NCBI GenBank assembly: GCA_029959085.1
Contig: JARWIR010000042.1
Location: forward strand, 4,682,544-4,746,543
Direction: 5' to 3'
Length of the DNA stretch: 64,000 nucleotides
Source: Nemophila menziesii
Lineage: Eukaryota > Streptophyta > Magnoliopsida > Boraginales > Hydrophyllaceae
Each line of letters opens with the position of its first letter. Position 1 is the first letter of the stretch. The notes under the pieces are model-generated. The model did not search any database and had not been told where the DNA came from. It saw only the letters and a list, made by a program, of their open reading frames with translations. The position numbers were made by a program, and so were the translations under genes. Positions 23,461-36,610 of this stretch are shown here, piece after piece.

Positions 23461-23523
23461 GTTCGATCAATAGAGTTGGAGCTCAATCAATAGAGTTGGG
23501 GCTCAATCAATAGAGTTGAAGCA
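23461..23523. repeat. Short tandem repeat, three 22-bp units
   Basis: Three units of the type 'ctcaatcaatagagttggag' in a row. No role evident. Confidence 0.8.
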
Positions 23524-23652
23524 TGATAATTGAATTAATATGAAAATAAAAATAATCGAAATTAACAATTAAATGTTAATTAGAAAAAAAGAAAAAATAA
23601 TCGGTGAGAAGAAAAGATTACCTGAAATTTAAGGTAATAAATATGTTGCAAG

Positions 23653-23901
23653 ATGGAAGTTTCACTGACGATTAATATAAACTCGGTTGTGAGAAACTTC
23701 GATAACGCGTTAGAGAAGAATTCGTCTACAAGAAGTTTCAATGGTGAGAAAACACCGTCTGCGAAAATATTGAGTTTCAATGATGATAATAATTCAGAGG
23801 AGATTCGAAAGATTCGTGATGAGAAGAAGAGAGAACGTGCTCAATGGAATATGGATTTCCCAAACGTTAAGAAACGTGTTCAACAAGGAGAAGGAGAATA
23901 A
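23653..23901 (+). CDS. Hypothetical 82-codon frame, charged C-terminus
   Basis: Starts METhionine-Glu-Val at 23653 and ends with a stop before the CT microsatellite. It is hydrophilic, with a Lys/Arg/Glu-rich stretch (IRKIRDEKKRERAQW). There is no signal peptide, no known motif and no homologue that I recognise. It is included only because codon composition looks protein-like. It may be a gene fragment. Confidence 0.2.
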   Translation: MEVSLTININSVVRNFDNALEKNSSTRSFNGEKTPSAKILSFNDDNNSEEIRKIRDEKKRERAQWNMDFPNVKKRVQQGEGE

Positions 23902-23939
23902 ATTAAGGTCTAGGAGATATGGGATTATAATTATTGTTT

Positions 23940-24042
<103 letters not shown>

Positions 24043-24048
24043 CAAAAA

Positions 24049-24212
24049 GTGTCTAGTTAGGATATCAATAAACTTTTTTTCCAATTTTTTTTACTATTAC
24101 CTATAATTATAAAGACAAACTTACTATAAATATATGTCCAGAAAAGTTGTCTAATTAAGATATCAATAAACTTTTTTTCCAATTTTTTCTACTATTACCT
24201 ATATTATAATTT
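24049..24212. repeat. Direct duplication, period about 98 bp
   Basis: gtctagttaggatatcaataa...ttccaatttttt..actattacctat at 24051 recurs at 24149 as gtctaattaagatatcaataa with few changes. Confidence 0.8.
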
Positions 24213-24456
24213 TAGAATTTAAGTTTTCAATAATATTTAAAATGTCAAGATAATTTATGATAGGTATTTTAGTAAGAAAATTCAATAATTACATTTTTTT
24301 AATATTAATGAAAAGCTAAATGGATAACTTTTTAGGAACTGAGAAGTAATTTAAAGTAATTAAATAAAGGTAGCTTAGTCCATTTAAAAATTAAATAATA
24401 GATTATATGATATTTAGAACTGGGTTTTTTAGTGATACTTTAAACCTTAAATTTTA

Positions 24457-25910
24457 GATATTATTCCTCTATAGGTTTTGAAGACCCCTCATATAGACCC
24501 AAACACACCTATAGTTTTAAGTCTTCTCTCTAAGAGTTTAAACCATTAAAATTAATTCAAAATTAAAAATACCTATTTTTTTATCCCCCAATTACACACT
24601 ATATATACTAATATATAATAAACATAATTCATACACACTAAATCCTAAAATGAGTAACCTTTCTTTTCTTACTCTTTTCTCTTTTTTCCCTCTCTCTACT
24701 ATTTCCTTCAAAACCCTTGCCTCCCTAAGATGAGAAACCTCCAATTTTGTATCGCCATGAAGTAGCCGTCGTTGTTTTTTGCCAGATGAACCCGCCACAG
24801 TTCGAGCTCTTCCAGGCTCCAGCTCTTCGTCATCGTCGTCTCCATTCGTGAAATGCAAAATAGACATAGCCAGAGTTAGTGAGGTACGAAGCAGCCATTG
24901 CTGGAGAAGGCGAGGTGCTCTCAGCACGAGTGAAGTCTCGCTGCTCACAAATTGTGGCTCGTAAAACAGAAAATTTCTCAGGCAAACTCTGTGTTGCTCG
25001 TATATCGGAGGTCGATGCTCGTGGATCCATGGCCGTGGTGAAGAAGCTCAACTTCTTTCCATTTTCGAAGGTTGAGATCTCTAGTTCCGGCATGACCTTT
25101 GAAGGATCTCGAGCTTCAAGCAGTAGGTTTCCACGAAAGGAGCTTCGATCTTAAGCTCAAGTCGTTCGTGCAGTCAGCTCTCCACCAGTGTAATCAAGCC
25201 AAGGCAGTGAAGCCATGGCTTTTGTCACCTCATGAGATCTACATAATGGATCCCCCGTTGACGTCGTCGCGCATGAGCAATAAAAGAAGAAGACAACATA
25301 TCGCCCTTTTTCGTGTTTTTAGTTTTTTGTCCAACTTTTTTTCCCCTGTAATCATGATGTACATTGTCTTTCTTTTTATTTTGCTTTAAAAAAAATTCAA
25401 ATAATGTATTTTAATTTTTTGATTTCTTATGTAATTTTATTTGCATGTAATGAAATTGGTTTTTATGCATTTTTGGTGTGTTATTCAGTGTTTTTTTGGT
25501 ACACTGTTTTTTTAAGAATGCTCAGTGTTTACAGTGAGTACTTAGTGTTTTTCACTAAGTACTTAGAGAAAGTTTTCCGATACTAAGTGAAATTTTCCGA
25601 CCACTCAGTAAATTTTTTCCGACCGCTTTGTAAAATATTTCGACCACTCAAGATATTTTTCGGCGGCACTGGTGGTGGTTGTTGGGAGGTGGTCGGGGCA
25701 GGTTAGTATCAATACTCAATGAACTGCTACTCAGTGAGTTGATTAATGCTTAACGCCACTTGTTTATTGTCTTTATGTGATTTTTGTTTTATTTGAAGGT
25801 ATATCGTTTGATCACCATAAAAATAAGTGTGGCTTTTAGAAGAAGAATCTTACCACAAGGTTTCTATGGACCATGAAGATGGTCTCCAAGAACCTATAAG
25901 TCAATCAGAC
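24457..25910 (+). mobile_element. Non-autonomous MULE, family X copy C (1454 bp), near-perfect 9-bp TSD
   Basis: Flanked by TAAATTTTA (24448-24456) and TAACTTTTA (25911-25919), 8 of 9 matching. The left end reads gatattattcctctataggttttgaagacc. The right end, reverse-complemented, reads gtctgattgacttataggttcttggagacc, so these are diverged TIRs. Inside are a leader, a balanced-composition block (24700-25280), a poly-pyrimidine 3'-UTR-like stretch, a CTCAG-type array (25511-25668) and then GGCGGCACTGGTGG sequence. The order and size are as in copies A and B. Short frames inside (for example 24592-24948 minus and 24879-25154 plus) overlap each other and are not called. Confidence 0.75.
25511..25668. 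repeat. Array of about 20-bp units, core actcagtaaattttttccgacc, in MULE copy C
   Basis: About eight degenerate units such as 'tgctcagtgttt', 'tacttagtgtttttcac', 'accactcagtaaattttttc' and 'gaccactcaagatattttt', ending at 'cggcggcactggtgg'. Corresponds to the arrays in copies A and B. Confidence 0.7.
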
Positions 25911-25919
25911 TAACTTTTA

Positions 25920-26975
25920 CTTAAATAATTTTTTGGGTCATTATTCCTATTTTATTCCATGAAAGTAAAAGTACAAACACAAACAAGAGTCGGGAAAAAA
26001 ACCCGGTACAAAATTTACCAACTAAACAAACTACTTTTCAATTATTTGTGGAAGAAAAATACTATAAATCATTTTATGAAATATAGAGTAATATGCATGC
26101 ACTACCTCATAAGGGGATGGGGGATTTATATATAAAGGCCACATGCAAATGGGTGTTTAAAATAAGAGTAATGATATATACCACTCAAATTCATACCACC
26201 CAAATGTCACCCAATGACGTGGCGTGAATTAATTGGTTACAAATCTTTAATCAAATCAAGAAAATAAATAGTCCCTTAGTCAATCAGCTGGTTAGTAGCT
26301 AATGAGATGGTGTCTAAAGACCAAATAACCCTTAAAATAACATTCCTCTTTCCAACCACGTGCTTATTCAGAGTGAAGTTTGTAATCCCAAAAAAAAAAC
26401 CATATAGGATCAACTCCACATACTACTTCACTTATAAAACCCAACTACATGTTGCTCCAGTTTTAGCTCCACCTACTCTGGTTACTGCTCCACCGACTGC
26501 CGCCATACCAGTATCTGTTGTCTCCATTCCACTCCACCACCAGCAGCCGCACGGTGGTCTCCACCCCACCGCTAGGTCGCATCTGTGGTATCCACTCCAC
26601 TACTAGTTGTCACACTTGTTGTCTCCTTCCACCGTCAACTCCAGATTAATCTCACCATCTCCGACACGAGATGTTGTTTCAGCTCCAGTACCAGCATCGA
26701 TTGAAATAGCGGATTCACCAACACCAAATCATGATTTGTCAAGCCCACCAGCACCTCTAGTTAAAGCTCCCGGACTTGCCACTGGATCCGAAGCTCCTGG
26801 TCAAGCAGCAGCTAACGATGGGATTCTTATTATTTGTTTAAATGGTTCTCATGCCTCATATGCTTGCAGATATGTCATGCTCGATTGCATTACATATTTT
26901 TCCATTGTTGCAAATCTAGTGGTAGAATTTCTAGCGGTATTTTAAAAAATTAAAAACATATGAAAGTAATTTTAT
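25920..26975. other. Spacer with a Pro/Ala/Ser-rich open stretch
   Basis: From about 26453 to 26830 (plus strand) two frames separated by one stop encode Pro/Ala/Val/Ser-rich sequence (APVLAPPTLVTAPPTAA, SAPVPASIEIADSPTP, SSPPAPLVKAPG). This resembles an arabinogalactan-type backbone, but without a signal peptide or GPI-type C-terminus. It could be a captured fragment. The rest shows no gene. Confidence 0.3.
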
Positions 26976-27039
26976 GGATGGACATGAGCTTCTATATTTG
27001 GTCATTTTGTGGGTGGAGGGTGGACATGGGCTTCAATAT

Positions 27040-27815
27040 TTGGTCATTATTGGGTACACAAATGATGTAGTGGTACATACCTGTTAATTTAATTACTTAT
27101 GTTATTTGTTAGGTTAATAGTCGTGGGATTAGTATGGGTACGTACCTATCTCGTTTGTATGACATGTGTATGGATATGTGTAGGTACGTATCCAACTCAT
27201 TTGTATGGCATGATTCTACATCTGTATGGGTACATACCCAGTGGATCTGTACGGGTATGTACCCAATGGATCTGTATGGAAACGTACACAATAGTCTCTG
27301 TGGGTATGTGTATTAATTTTTATAGGTATGGTTTGTATGGTTTTGATGTTTTTAAACTTATACAGGAAACTGGATCAACTGGGTATATACCCATCACAGA
27401 CATGGATCTTGACATAAACAAAAGATCTTGATTGGACAAAAACCAGTTGGGTTTGTACCCAAATACTTGTAGGGGCCTATAATGCAATTATATAAAAAAT
27501 GGCTTTATAACAATTATAAAATTAGACATGGTACACATTCAACTGAAAAATGGGTGCGTGCCCATATAAATTATTGATGTGTGTCCAAATCAGAACACTG
27601 GGTTTGTGGGCAATCAAAAAGTGGATATGTACCCAATTAATATTTGCTTACCTACCAATATGGATTTTGTATTCTAATTAAGTATTTTAGTAAGACACAA
27701 CAACATAGGCACATACCCAGATAAAATGTTATACTTTGTTTAAATTGGAATTAAAAGTTATTGGGTATGTACCTAAAATGTTATAAATTCATTACTTAGG
27801 TATGTGGTTCCTATA
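27040..27815. repeat. Field of about 15 quasi-palindromes of the type tgggtatgtaccca
   Basis: Imperfect inverted motifs of 12-16 bp recur irregularly every 25-80 bp. Examples are atgggtacatacccag (27225), gggtatgtacccaa (27251), gggtatatacccat (27381), gggtttgtacccaa (27449), gggtgcgtgcccat (27552), ggatatgtacccaa (27622), gcacatacccag (27708) and gggtatgtaccta (27762). The spacers between them differ, so this is not a simple tandem array. A 41-bp direct duplication ('ggacatgrgcttc.atatttggtcatt') lies just upstream at about 26980-27050. Confidence 0.75.
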
Positions 27816-27862
27816 ATAAACGTGCATGTGCTAAAAAAATAGTAAAAGAAAAATAAATAGAA

Positions 27863-28834
27863 TAAAATAATTGCAAAACTAACGTGAAGGCGCTTCTCGT
27901 CCATCAATTAACTTAAGTATGAGGCGCTCATCAGAGAAGCATCTTTACTTATAAAAAATAATGGCTGGCCAACGATCTTTTCGCCTTTAAATTTGCTTTG
28001 GACAAATAGATGACTATGTTATACAAAAATCCAGTCTTAATCTGAGCTTGTAACCCATGTAGTATCTGGTTTGTGGGAGCAAAACCTAGTTCTCTCAAGA
28101 TTACCTGATATTGTACACCCCCAAGGTTAGGACAACCAGTAGCAAGAAGTAAATCTAAGTTCTGAGCAGTCTGGAATGTTCTTGGAATCATCTTGTCCTC
28201 ATACAATATTCCATCAAGAAAATCACGTTTATGGTGTAATATACGTGCTTGCCACCCTGAAGCTTCAAGTTCAATAGGTTGTCTATTCTTATTTAAACCT
28301 GTAACCTCCATTTCTAGATGTCGTTCTACAAGTGCTCTAAATCCATCAACACTACAAAAACACAGGGTATATTGACCAATACGGCAATTAATGGTTATAA
28401 CTTATAATTAAATTACCTTTAGCACCCTTCAAAGAATAATGCAGTTTTCTTTCATTTCTTTTTCAACTTTGGATTTATAATAACCTGTATTGGAGAATAG
28501 ACAAAAAAATTAAACGACTAAAAAATGGAACATTTCATGTAATAATTCAAAGTGATATGTACCAAAAGATCAAAAAGGCGCCTATCTTGTGCTTCAAACA
28601 CTTCGTTTGGAGCATAACTTACAAACTTTTAGTATCTTCCAACACAATCATCTGTTAATATTACTGAAAACATAATTATATTCATGAAAGATCGTTGGTC
28701 AGCCATTATTTTTTATAAGTAAAGGCGCTTCTCCGAGGAGCGCCTTATACTTAAGTTAATTAATGGGCTGATTAAATGATAGAGGCGCTCCTCGGAGAAG
28801 CGCCTTCACGTTAGTATTGCCATTATTTTTTTAA
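27863..28834. mobile_element. Long-TIR (MULE-like) element carrying captured, spliced sequence
   Basis: The ends are long inverted repeats. The left 27866-27975 contains aactaacgtgaaggcgctt...cttataaaaaataatggctgg..aacgatctt. The right 28690-28832 is its reverse complement with small indels. Each right-hand arm carries two 23-bp near-perfect palindromes (28723-28745 and 28783-28805, half-sites aggcgct..agcgcct). The left arm has lost part of one. No transposase motif is present. The interior holds exon-like pieces on the minus strand. A TSD was not resolved, so the superfamily is inferred from TIR length and gene capture. Confidence 0.65.
27949..28625 (-). pseudogene. Captured multi-exon gene fragment, family not recognised
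   Basis: Between the TIRs, minus-strand exon-like blocks are separated by GT/AG-like borders. A block at about 28575-28650 reads KFVSYAPNEVFEAQDRRLFDLL, with a stop just upstream. One at about 28430-28490 reads YYKSKVEKEMKENCIIL, then a stop. One at 27949-28350 reads [52 protein letters not shown] and [17 protein letters not shown]. The order and composition look like a host gene segment picked up by the element. In-frame stops show it is not functional as such. I cannot name the parent gene. Confidence 0.45.
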
Positions 28835-28895
28835 ATAAGTTTTTTTTGCAATTATTTTTTTAAAATAGGTTAGAAATAAAAAAAACTCAAATCTA

Positions 28896-28960
28896 GTGGG
28901 GTAGGTTCGAACCGAGCCAATGACTCCGAGTCCAAAGTGGCTCTTCTCTGTACCATAAAT
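28896..28960 (+). mobile_element. SINE fragment (3' part, same family as 54669-54787)
   Basis: ggttcgaaccgagccaatg (tRNA-type B box) is followed by actccgagtccaaagtggctct, matching the reverse complement of the SINE at 54669-54787 base for base over about 40 bp. The A-box half is missing. Simple AT-rich 'taaataataaataat' repeats follow. Confidence 0.65.
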
Positions 28961-29106
28961 GTGTATTAATTGGTATTAATGATAAATAATAAATAATAAC
29001 TAATAAATGTGTTTGGTATTGATAATAAATAATAAATAATAAATATATAATAAATGCGTTCAGATAATATAAATTAAAAATTAATAAAAAAAGGTATAAT
29101 GGTAAG

Positions 29107-29410
29107 GGGTCAATGACCCAAAAAATCAAAATAATATTATACTTGCCCCAAAGAATCATCCATTAACTTACTATTATAAGATTACATGTTTACCCGTCAA
29201 GGACGATTCCCGTCAAGGACGATTCCCATCAAGGACGATTCCCGTCAAGGACGATTCCCATCAAGGACGATTCCCGTCAAGGACGATTCCCGTCAAGGAC
29301 GATTCCCATCAAGGACAAAATTTAGTTAATGATGTTATTGGGCAGAAATTTTGTCATTGATGTTATTGGGCTGAAAATAATATTATTTTGATTTTTTGGG
29401 TCATTTTCCC
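29107..29410. mobile_element. 304-bp MULE-type MITE with 9-bp TSD and internal minisatellite
   Basis: Flanked by identical AATGGTAAG (29098-29106 and 29411-29419). The terminal inverted repeats share an exact core, aatgacccaaaaaatcaaa...taatattat, for about 29 bp. The centre is a 16-bp minisatellite, followed by a 'gatgttattgggc.gaaa' duplication. Confidence 0.88.
29193..29316. repeat. 16-bp minisatellite, 7.75 copies
   Basis: Unit cccrtcaaggacgatt, with only one alternating G/A position differing between copies. The high identity indicates recent expansion. Confidence 0.97.
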
Positions 29411-29761
29411 AATGGTAAGTTGAGATAAATTTTTTATAAAAAAACTTTTATAGTATTTTTTATTTTAGGACTTTAAAAACTATTCACATTTTAGATTGGA
29501 GATCTTATTTGTATATTCCTCACCGTATAATTCACAAATTAGTTTTTTCAGGATGATGTTATTGTAGCATGGTGCCTTTTCTAGCCAACCACATTCTTGT
29601 TTTGTGAACATATTCTATTCTTAGAAAAAAGAAAAAACATATTTTATTCTGTAAATTAACACATTAGCACAACATACGAAGCAATATATAACGTGTACGA
29701 TACATTTGCCTTTAATCACTCCAACAAACACTATTAAGACCAACACTCCACCCCACCTGGG

Positions 29762-29769
29762 TATATAAA
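29762..29769 (+). promoter_or_regulatory. TATA box of the carboxypeptidase gene
   Basis: TATATAAA lies 43-50 bp upstream of the start codon, preceded by 'caccccacctgggta' and followed by a short CA-rich leader ('caccaaccaacccagaaatac'). Its position implies a 5' UTR of only about 15-25 nt. Confidence 0.6.
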
Positions 29770-29811
29770 CACCCCTCACCAACCAACCCAGAAATACAAA
29801 ACCTCAAGAAA

Positions 29812-32149
<2,338 letters not shown>

Positions 32150-32689
32150 TTTAATCTAAGCTATGCTTGGTTGCGCAATATAACATGTTTGTTTGATATA
32201 GTGGCTAAATAGTGCGGTTTGTAAGACTCACCTTCATTTTACTGCCTATTTGGTGGGAAGAAGTTTCTAGCAAAATAATATATTTATGTAGCGCTTCTGA
32301 AAGCTTTGTAATATGAATTGTTGAGGGAACAAGAAAGTTATTAAGGGTTTACTATTAATGCCTTGGTGTTATACTCTATACGTATATGGGGGGTTGAGAT
32401 ATTTTGAGGGCAAAAGCAGTACATAACTTAAAACATTGGTGATTGAAATGCATAAGTGGTAACTGCTTTTGAAAGTCTTTGGTGGATCATTGATAAATGA
32501 TAACTAACTACTAGGAGTTGGAATTTGACCTTGTTATTACCCGGAATAATTTTTATTAAACCCATTACAAATGTCTAACTAGTATACATGCTAATGAATG
32601 GCTAAGACCAAAATATAAAATTCAACGATTATTAACAGCTTTAACTCAAATTCTGAATATATGCGGCTATGAAGGATGGGTTCTCTTTT
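32150..32689. other. 3' flank of the carboxypeptidase gene
   Basis: Contains the probable 3' UTR (to about 32400) and AT-rich spacer. No further gene seen. Confidence 0.4.
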
Positions 32690-33840
32690 CATCGTAAGTA
32701 CAAGAAAGTTTTGAAAAGGAAATGTTGAGTTGGTAATAGAGGTGAAAGACTGGTTGTCTGTGGTATGAAGTTTATGATGTTTTCTATGTAGGATGCTCTA
32801 ATGATTTGGAAGTGACGGTTAATAATGTCTTTTATGTAAGAGAAGGTGTGCTCCTACTGGAGTATCTTAGAGTTCCTTTAATTGCACAAAGAGTGAGTAA
32901 AGATGTGTGCAATACTTCTGTTAAAAAATATCATTTAGAGAATAAATAATTGGACTACTAATTGGCTCTCTTATGGAGGGAGATTGCAATTGATCAAATC
33001 TTTTTTATTGAGTGTGGGTTGTTTTTTTGCCAAATGAGGGAATTCAGTAGATTCAAAGTAGATTGTTGAGCTTTTTCTGGATGGGAGTGAATAAGGACCT
33101 CGACTGTATGGTCATGCTGTGGAAATGGGAGTTAACATTTGTGTGGTGTGATAAATAGATACCTCAAAAGAGACCCATTAGTTGATATGCAAGGACACTA
33201 TGTAAATGCTATTCTTCTTATCAATTTAATCATGGTGATAGGTCACATCTGCCTCATGCAATAGGGTTTATTAGAAGATTGGTGATACCCTCTCCTAAAG
33301 GTCATGTTAGTCATGAATGTTTTTGGCTATCCGTCATTGTGGAGCAAATTCTCTAACTCAATGACAAATGAGGAAATCAGAAAGGTAGGGGTGAAGTGGT
33401 ACGGGTTAAATTGTATGGTTCAAACTCAATGTTCCTAGGCATAGCTTGATTCTATGGATGAATTGTCTTGATAAGCTCCTTACTGATCATAGCTTGTTGC
33501 AGTGGGAAGTAGTGCAGTCAAGTCTATGCGGATTCTTAAGTAAAGATATGGATCATTTGTACTTTAATTACCTCTTCAAATGGAGGGTGTGAAAGAAATA
33601 TTTGATGCAGAATTGCCTCTTATAAAGAAGATGCACGTGGAATGAGATTATTCAAATTATTACTGCTTTGGGGGAAGATCTCTATCTATGCAAAACCGTA
33701 TTTGTAACTTGTAAGGTAATGTTAGCACGAACGGTTTACTTTATTTGATTGGAAAGGAATGATAAGGTGTTTGGTAAAACTGCTAAATCTAAGGGGCAAG
33801 TCATCAAGCAAATTGCAAATATTGTTAAGAGGAAATGCCC
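32690..33840 (+). mobile_element. Decayed LINE relic (RT C-terminus to zf-RVT)
   Basis: Plus-strand remnants read LEYLRVPLIAQRVSKD and YGGRLQLIKS (end of reverse transcriptase), RHSLILWMNCLDKLLT and a following zf-RVT-like part. The C-terminal phrase is LERNDKVFGKTAKSKGQVI. These are in several frames with many stops. Neither a 5' end, a poly-A tail nor a TSD is visible. It is older and more decayed than the other LINEs here. Confidence 0.6.
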
Positions 33841-34245
33841 CGTTTATCCCCTGGAGTTTAGTCTGATTGACAGCTTATCCTTTATTGTTTAAAATGCGAC
33901 TCGCTATTCCTTAAATTTTGTTTTCGTAACTCGTTGCCTCCTGTTTTTTCGTCCAAAATCTCCGTTAAATGTCACGTGAAGGGCACATGTCTAGTTTTTA
34001 AATATTTTTTTATTCATAATTCGTTTTAATCATCTAATTAACTTACTTCTAGTTTTTTAAAAGGGCAAAATAGGTATTTCAAATGTCTACCCTATATATA
34101 CCCCAAAATAAAATAATTAAATTAAAACAAAAGCAAAATCAAAGAAAATAATTGGGCGGGTTTGGTTTGGGGAAGAAGGCGACACGACGAAAAACCCTAA
34201 TTTCATACAGAATATTCTCGAATCCTTTCAAGTTCTTCAAGGTTG
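33841..34245 (+). promoter_or_regulatory. Upstream region of the GRF frame, possible element terminus
   Basis: The segment starting at 33836 (aaatgccccgtttatcccctgg) differs abruptly in style from the LINE relic before it. It continues with 'cgttaaatgtcacgtgaagggcacatgt' and a TATA-like 'ccctatatataccc' at about 34090. It could be the promoter of the GRF frame or the TIR of a MULE. I could not find its inverted partner. Confidence 0.3.
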
Positions 34246-34912
34246 ATGTCGATGTTGCCACTTAACGCCGAAAGTGTGGGGTCTTCTTGCTATCGGTCTC
34301 GCGTCCCTATGCTTGAAATTAGCCAAGCTCCACACATCTTGGACTGATGCTAATCCTGGTAGGAGGTTTTACATGTGTATGTATTGGGGATGTTACATGG
34401 ATTGCAATTTCTTCATGTGGTTGGATGAGCCGATGGGGGAAAACACCAGTTCGATAATTCGAGGGCTATTGTGTAAAACTAATAATCACTGTCTTGAACT
34501 CGCTGCAATGGAGACCAAGTTTAATTTGTTGGCTTCGGATTTCGATGAAATGGTGCAGTTAGAGAAAAAAGCTTGTGAAGCCTTGAAACTCGAGTCTGCA
34601 AGAGTGATTGAAATGAACACCCAGTTGACTTCGATGGCTAAGGATTTGGTTGAATTGCAAGAAAAAGAAAAAGTTGCCTCAAAAGCTTTAAAATTTGAGC
34701 GTGTAAAAGTGAATGTGTTAGAGGATGAGTTGCGACGTATTAACGTCATGATGTACACTGTAACTTGTGATAACATGATTCTGAAATGGAGCTGCTTTAT
34801 GATGATATTCATCTTCTTCTTCATTTTGTTTGGTTATAGTCGTTTGATGTATTATAATGCAGTTGTAAGATGTAGCAGGTTCTTGACGTTTTATTTTGGT
34901 GTAATATGTTAG
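34246..34912 (+). pseudogene. GRF-type zinc-finger protein frame, start region frameshifted
   Basis: From about 34274 a frame runs to a stop at 34912. It reads LCLKLAKLHTSWTDANPGRR, then FYMCMYWGCYMDCNFFMW and LDEPM. This is the plant GRF zinc finger (normally C-x-C-G...TSW..NPGRRF..C...C.FF.W.D), with the second Cys apparently lost. A coiled coil (residues 60-150, QLEKKACEALKLE) and a hydrophobic C-terminal helix (CFMMIFIFFFILFGY) follow, as in many small plant GRF proteins. The frame has no ATG of its own before the finger. The natural start ATGs (34246, 34252) are in another frame, so a one-base indel near 34277-34310 is likely. It may be a decayed host gene, or an accessory gene of the adjacent MULE. 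Confidence 0.55.
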
Positions 34913-35171
34913 CTTTGTTTGTACTTGTGTTTGTGGGTTTAAATTGAATTGGAAGATGTTTTGTTGTTTAATTTGTGTTTTACTAGATCTACAATGAATG
35001 AATGTGTGCAAGGTTTAAAGTATAAAAAAAAGTAGATAATAGACAATAGAATCTAGTGCACTCTGATAAAAGTAGATAAGATAACATAACATATTGCTGG
35101 CATTACATAGACTTTAGCAAGAAGTTAATATTTAAATCCAGGAGTGCACTAACATACAAAATATCACAGCC
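34913..35171. other. 3' flank of the GRF frame
   Basis: AT-rich. Nothing recognised apart from a likely 3' UTR. Confidence 0.35.
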
Positions 35172-35647
35172 TTTATGTATTGTTTAAATTCAGATTATCA
35201 AAGGAAAGGAAATGATAGGAATATAAAAATATTAAAGGAAAGGAAAGGAAAGTGATAACCGTGTTTGGATTATAAAAATTTTAATAAAGGAAAAGAAAGT
35301 AATTGATTAACGAATCACTTGTTTGGATTCATATTATTAAAGGAAAGGAAAGGATTATTTTACATAAAAAATACTTTTATACCATTTTCGTGTTATGTAA
35401 AAATATTATATATTAAAATTATAAGGTTAGTTGTGACATTTAAAAAAATAATCATTTCCTTTCCTTTGAAATGACGCCAAAATGGGAGGATTAAATAATT
35501 GACGTTTTAAAAGAAAAGAAAGGATTCTGCAATCCATTGAATCACTTTCCTTTAATTAAAAGTCGAATTCAAACAAAAGAAAGGAAAATTTATTCCTATC
35601 ATTTCCTTTCTTTTCCTTTAAAAAAATGAATCCAAACAATACATAAA
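35172..35647. mobile_element. MITE with long TIRs (ttatgtattgtttrrattc)
   Basis: The two ends are inverted copies: tttatgtattgtttaaattc at 35172 and, reverse-complemented, ttatgtattgtttggattc at 35647. The similarity continues inward through 'aaaggaaaggaaatgataggaata' for about 50 bp. Inside, the phrase 'aaaggaaaggaaag' recurs. I could not settle the target duplication, so the superfamily is left open. Confidence 0.75.
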
Positions 35648-36279
35648 TACCACCGCCACCACATGATGAAGTCATTCAACACTAGACTATTACAATCACA
35701 ATAGTTCTAGCTCTACCAGACACAAAATAAAGTCATATAACAGAAAAAATTCAACACAAACACAAATCTTGAAGAAGTTTTAGTAAATTATGCAGAATTC
35801 ATTCACTTTGCTCCCTTTTCAGGTTGAAGTGAAGATTTGGCAGCTGTTTTTCTCAAACGAAGGGCTTCTGCAATTGATACAAATTCAGAATTTCCCTCTC
35901 TCATTACCACACCTTGTATATGTTGGGTGACGGGCCTTTTTTCTTTTGGCTGACTTTTGTTTTTTTCCTATCACCAAGTATTAGAATCTACAATATATAT
36001 ATGCTTTTATAATTGAAGAACTGACTCACCTCAGGTAAGGACCTTTTTTATCTGGTTTGCACTAGTGGTATATCATATTTAAACCTCACATGAAAATTTT
36101 AGACAAAGCATATTATTTGTAGAGGGTTATTTTGTCATTTTATTTGTAGATCTGGGGGGTGATTTGTCATTAAAATAAAAGTCTAAGGGGTAATTAGTCA
36201 AAAGTATAATTACTTACCCCTGGGATACCCCTTAACGAAATCTTCTTTTTTTGTATTGGTGGGGTTTTTTCCTGAGATT

Positions 36280-36610
36280 TTTCTATGCTAATCTCCTTGC
36301 TAGTTTTCTCAGGTTGACTAATTGGTGCCGCCATATCTATCTTCACCTTCTACAGTCACAAATTAAATCCCTGAACATTATATCAATATAAAGAGTGTTT
36401 TCTTCTTGAAGTTAGATTTGGTAATTGTATACTTACCTTTAATATTGATTTAGGAATCTCCTCGCTTGCTTTCTCAGGTTGACTAATTGGCCTCGTCATC
36501 TCTATCTTTACCTTCTACACTCACAAATTAAATCCCAGAACATTATATCAATATAAAGATTACTTTCTTATTGAAGGTAGATTTCGTAATTGTATACTTA
36601 CCTTTAGTAC
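36280..36610. repeat. Tandemly duplicated exon-plus-intron cassette, about 155 bp
   Basis: In the 3' part of the transposase gene, 'ttctcaggttgactaattgg..c..catctctatctt.accttctac..tcacaaattaaatcc' and the following intron-like sequence occur twice (about 36290-36440 and 36445-36605). Each encodes, on the minus strand, a short KVKI(D/E)M..PISQPEK segment flanked by splice-like borders. Confidence 0.75.

Noticed and set aside
29193..29316. Possible CRISPR-like array
   Set aside because: Direct tandem repeat without spacers, inside a plant MITE.
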